DNA of 64,000 bases from Candidatus Methylacidiphilales bacterium (GTDB lineage: Bacteria; Verrucomicrobiota; Verrucomicrobiia; Methylacidiphilales; JAAUTS01). Both the position numbers and the translations under genes were made by a program. Below, piece after piece: positions 61,959 to 64,000 of this stretch. Each line of letters opens with the position of its first letter. Positions within the stretch are counted from its first letter, which is position 1. Location of the stretch: assembly GCA_028713655.1 (NCBI GenBank), contig JAQTNW010000013.1:1-64000 (forward strand), read 5' to 3'. The notes beneath the pieces are model-generated. The model was not told where the DNA came from. It worked only from the letters and a program-made list of their open reading frames with translations, and made no database searches.

Positions 61959-62010
61959 CCGGATACGCTAGGATTTTTATGATCGTAGTCAATCATACAA
62001 CATTCAGGCA
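61936..62010. repeat. 75-bp direct repeat, copy 1 (regulator 5' end plus promoter)
   Basis: Covers the first eight codons of the DeoR-type gene and its upstream region, including the operator. The second copy (63708-63782) is about 90 percent identical by eye and in the same orientation. Confidence 0.8.
61978..61997. promoter_or_regulatory. Operator-like palindrome before the DeoR-type gene
   Basis: TATGATCGTAGTCAATCATA, that is TATGA, ten bases, TCATA, the same spacing as at rhaD. It begins 20 bases upstream of the regulator start and suggests autoregulation. It could also affect the divergent GH37-like gene. Confidence 0.6.
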
Positions 62011-62256
62011 AACGCGCTTGCCTTTTCAAGGGCTGCATGGAATTTCACGGTTCGAATGAAAAATGTTGCAAAGCCGCTGCCGGAGGAGAATATCGTAAAA
62101 ACCACCCTGGTTCACCATGAACATGAACCTAAATGGAAAATCCCGGCTAAAACGAGAGAATGGAAAAGACATGAGTAATGCCTTATCCCTTGCCAGCGCA
62201 AAATATGATTGAAAATAAATACAAGGATGACAAGTGGACAGGTAGGATGGCAAACG

Positions 62257-62275
62257 CCGCCGACACGGCGGTTTT
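62257..62275 (+). terminator. Terminator-like hairpin just before the GH37-like gene
   Basis: CCGCCG, ACA, CGGCGG then TTTT, ending ten bases before the ATG at 62285. In a leader transcript it would either stop transcription or cover the ribosome site. The 326-base gap also holds the operator repeat at 61936 and a 41-codon frame at 62056 with no support. Confidence 0.5.
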
Positions 62276-62284
62276 CAATCATCG

Positions 62285-63577
62285 ATGCGGCGGCAATTCC
62301 ATCTCCCATATTGTGACCCACCTATGACGTCTGAAAGCATTGACAGTACGCAAGTAAACAGCGTTATCGATTACATCCGTGCCAACTGGCCCCGCTCGAT
62401 CTACCGCGACTCCAATGGCTCCGGTTACAACGGCGAGGATCTGCCGTTCCCGTACAGTTCCCCCTGCATCAAAGGGGAAGGCCATTATTCCTATTTCTTC
62501 TACTGGGACACCTACTTCACCAACCTGGGTCTCCTCCGCCACGGATATATCGAGACCGCGAGGGATAACATCAGGAATATGCTCTGGCTCATCCAACGCC
62601 AAGGCTACATGCCCAACCACGTTGCACTCTATAACCGCTCGCAGTCCCCCTATTTCTGCCGTATCGTGCAGGATTACTTCGCCGCGGGCGGAAACGATGC
62701 ATTGCTTCCGGAATGCGCCAATGGCATCCGCCAGGAATACAATTTCTGGACTACCGCCAGGAATACCCCCATCGGACTCACCCAACACCGCCATCACGAA
62801 ACAGCGGACGGCTGCGCGGAGTTCTATGACAGCATAACCAATCGCCTCCATTTCCTGGCCAAGGATGCCTCCACCTCCGACAAAGTCCGCATCGGTGGCC
62901 ACTATATGGCCGAAGCAGAGGCCACGTGCGACTTCACTCCACGTTTCAGCCGTCGCTGCCTCGATTTCTGCCAGGTGGATCTGAACGCCCTACTTTTCGA
63001 ATACGAACTCGTCCTCGCCGACTACAGCCAGCGCCTTGGCTGGGGCGACCACAAACTCTGGCTGGGGCGTAATGCCGCCAGGCGTGAACGCATGAACCGC
63101 TACCTTTGGAATGAGGAACAAGGTCTTTTTCTTGATTACGATTTCATCAACCAGCGTCCAAGTGACGTTCCCGCGCAGACCGGTTATCAGACGCTCTTCT
63201 GTGGTTTGGCCACGCCGCAGCAAGCCGCACGCATGGTCGCCAACCTCCCGCTCTTCGAGCGCGACCATGGCATGGCTTACACTCCTGAAATGCCCGGTTG
63301 CCGGGACTACCAATGGGCATTCCCCAATGTCTGGCCACCCATGGTGTGGATGATGGTGGAAGGCCTGCGCCGGTACGGCTACGAGCCGGAGGCCCTCCGC
63401 CTCGCCCGAAAGTACGTTGCCACCACCATCCGCCTCTTCGAAAAGACCGGGCAGCTCTGGGAGAAAACCGATGCCGCGACCGGCGAAGTCGCCGGCGGCG
63501 AATACACCGCAGCTCCGATGCTGGGCTGGACTGCGGGCGTGTTCGTCGCGCTTATCGACTACATTCGTCAGAAATAG
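62285..63577 (+). CDS. Trehalase-family (GH37-like) protein
   Basis: 430 residues, or 417 if started at 62324. (alpha/alpha)6-barrel signatures: GHYSYFFYWDTYFTNLGLLR (the YYWDSY motif of GH37), QRQGYMPNHVALYNRSQSPY, and the C-terminal DYQWAFPNVWPPMVWMMVE matching the QWDYPNGWAP motif. There is no signal peptide. It is shorter than classical trehalases (about 540), so it may act on another glucoside or rhamnoside. Divergent from deoR; probably part of the same carbohydrate locus. Confidence 0.78.
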   Translation: MRRQFHLPYCDPPMTSESIDSTQVNSVIDYIRANWPRSIYRDSNGSGYNGEDLPFPYSSPCIKGEGHYSYFFYWDTYFTNLGLLRHGYIETARDNIRNMLWLIQRQGYMPNHVALYNRSQSPYFCRIVQDYFAAGGNDALLPECANGIRQEYNFWTTARNTPIGLTQHRHHETADGCAEFYDSITNRLHFLAKDASTSDKVRIGGHYMAEAEATCDFTPRFSRRCLDFCQVDLNALLFEYELVLADYSQRLGWGDHKLWLGRNAARRERMNRYLWNEEQGLFLDYDFINQRPSDVPAQTGYQTLFCGLATPQQAARMVANLPLFERDHGMAYTPEMPGCRDYQWAFPNVWPPMVWMMVEGLRRYGYEPEALRLARKYVATTIRLFEKTGQLWEKTDAATGEVAGGEYTAAPMLGWTAGVFVALIDYIRQK

Positions 63578-63707
63578 ACAATTTAGAGCGGTTTGGATGT
63601 TCAGTCCCAGAGAGGGATGGCGCATGGCGCGAAAACGCGCCATCACCCAAAAGACTTATGGGACGACAACTACACAACTGCGCCAGCACAACGGCGGCGC
63701 AGCGTTT

Positions 63708-63782
63708 ACGAGGTGGCGTGAAACCCTTATCCAGATACGCTAGGATTTTTATGATCGAAGTCAAAAATACAACATTCTGGAA
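63708..63782. repeat. 75-bp direct repeat, copy 2 (decayed regulator 5' end and operator)
   Basis: Second copy of 61936-62010. The regulator start codon has become ATA and translation breaks after RVSRHLV into an unrelated frame, and the operator right half is AAATA instead of TCATA. It looks like a dead duplicate of the DeoR-type gene's promoter and first codons. Confidence 0.7.
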
Positions 63783-63820
63783 GTTTTGACAGGTATAAGG
63801 GTCGGCGCGTTGGCTGCAAT

Positions 63821-64000
63821 TCATGCGACAAATTTAATCATCTTTGAAAAGAGCACATGCCGCCGGTCCTTCATGGCTTCATCATCCGACAGATAGATAA
63901 TGTCATTGAATGGCTGCAACTGGGCCGATTCTTCCGCAGTAACAGGCTTCCCCGTTGAATCCACTCGCTGGCGTTCCGCCAAAACGAGTGGTCCCCGGCG
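63821..64000 (-). CDS. C-terminal end of an unidentified gene, cut by window edge
   Basis: An open frame enters from the right edge and ends at TGA (63821-63823), giving 59 residues that close with NDIIYLSDDEAMKDRRHVLF and SKMIKFVA. The composition looks like real protein and the frame has no stop, but no family is recognised from this piece. Confidence 0.45.
   Translation of the reverse strand, partial: RRGPLVLAERQRVDSTGKPVTAEESAQLQPFNDIIYLSDDEAMKDRRHVLFSKMIKFVA

Noticed and set aside
62056-62178. Plus-strand frame of about 40 codons before the GH37-like gene
   Set aside because: The composition is plausible but there is no start signal, and nothing ties it to a family.

Overview
This 64 kb window is an ordinary stretch of a bacterial chromosome (GC-rich by eye, genes on both strands, no transposase, phage or CRISPR array seen). 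Several families together suggest a member of the PVC group, most likely Verrucomicrobiota: an HPr kinase/HPr/enzyme I set, an McsA-like protein, a futalosine-pathway enzyme (MqnC), a DUF5069 protein, a small AP2-like protein, a FloA/NfeD cluster, a fused rhamnulose-1-phosphate aldolase/dehydrogenase, and spacers full of short hairpin repeats. That placement is inference; no rRNA is present.

Layout. 1-8 kb: LolD-type ATPase (cut by the window edge), ilvE, mcsA-like gene, serine hydrolase, MsbA-like exporter, AP2-like small protein, tRNA-Ser(GCU) with a 141-bp tandem repeat growing out of its 3' end, and an HtrA-like protein that has lost two catalytic residues. 8-18 kb: lipoate ligase-like gene, NERD-helicase, ymdB-xseA, a collapsed BrnT/BrnA toxin-antitoxin pair, DEAD-box helicase, a cyclic-nucleotide-binding protein and an FHA protein, a winged-helix regulator. 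18-31 kb: serA, mtnP, DUF4380-like protein, glycosyltransferase, secretin-like protein, coaE, rho, galE-hprK-ptsH-ptsI. 31-38 kb, minus strand: kinase, two NfeD genes, floA, a proline-rich protein, a small membrane protein and a class-III aminotransferase. 38-50 kb: mqnC, DUF5069, a VapBC-type pair, leuA preceded by a leucine-rich leader peptide, TPR-like protein, RNA-binding protein, M48 peptidase/LemA, parvulin lipoprotein. 49-64 kb: a carbohydrate-use region with an AraC regulator, SDR, GH88/GH105-like hydrolase, old-yellow-enzyme homologue, large secreted glycosidase with CBM9, tRNA-Gln(CUG), response regulator, uracil-DNA glycosylase-like protein, rhaD fusion with its DeoR-type regulator, and a trehalase-family (GH37-like) protein.

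The most unusual signal is between genes. A modular family of long inverted repeats (modules A, B and C) occurs in three large copies (1326-1572, 7865-8123, 31092-31275), with reduced pieces at 26780 and 53876. Within each module the two arms change together, so pairing is preserved while the sequence differs between copies, and in several places the host gene's stop codon forms the first bases of the element. A second family, with ends reading TTTGGAGTGCG, has two full copies in opposite orientation (33168, 47880). Other points worth checking are the leucine-rich leader in front of leuA, the shared TATGA-N10-TCATA operator at rhaD and its DeoR regulator, the HtrA pseudoprotease, and the toxin-antitoxin remnant.
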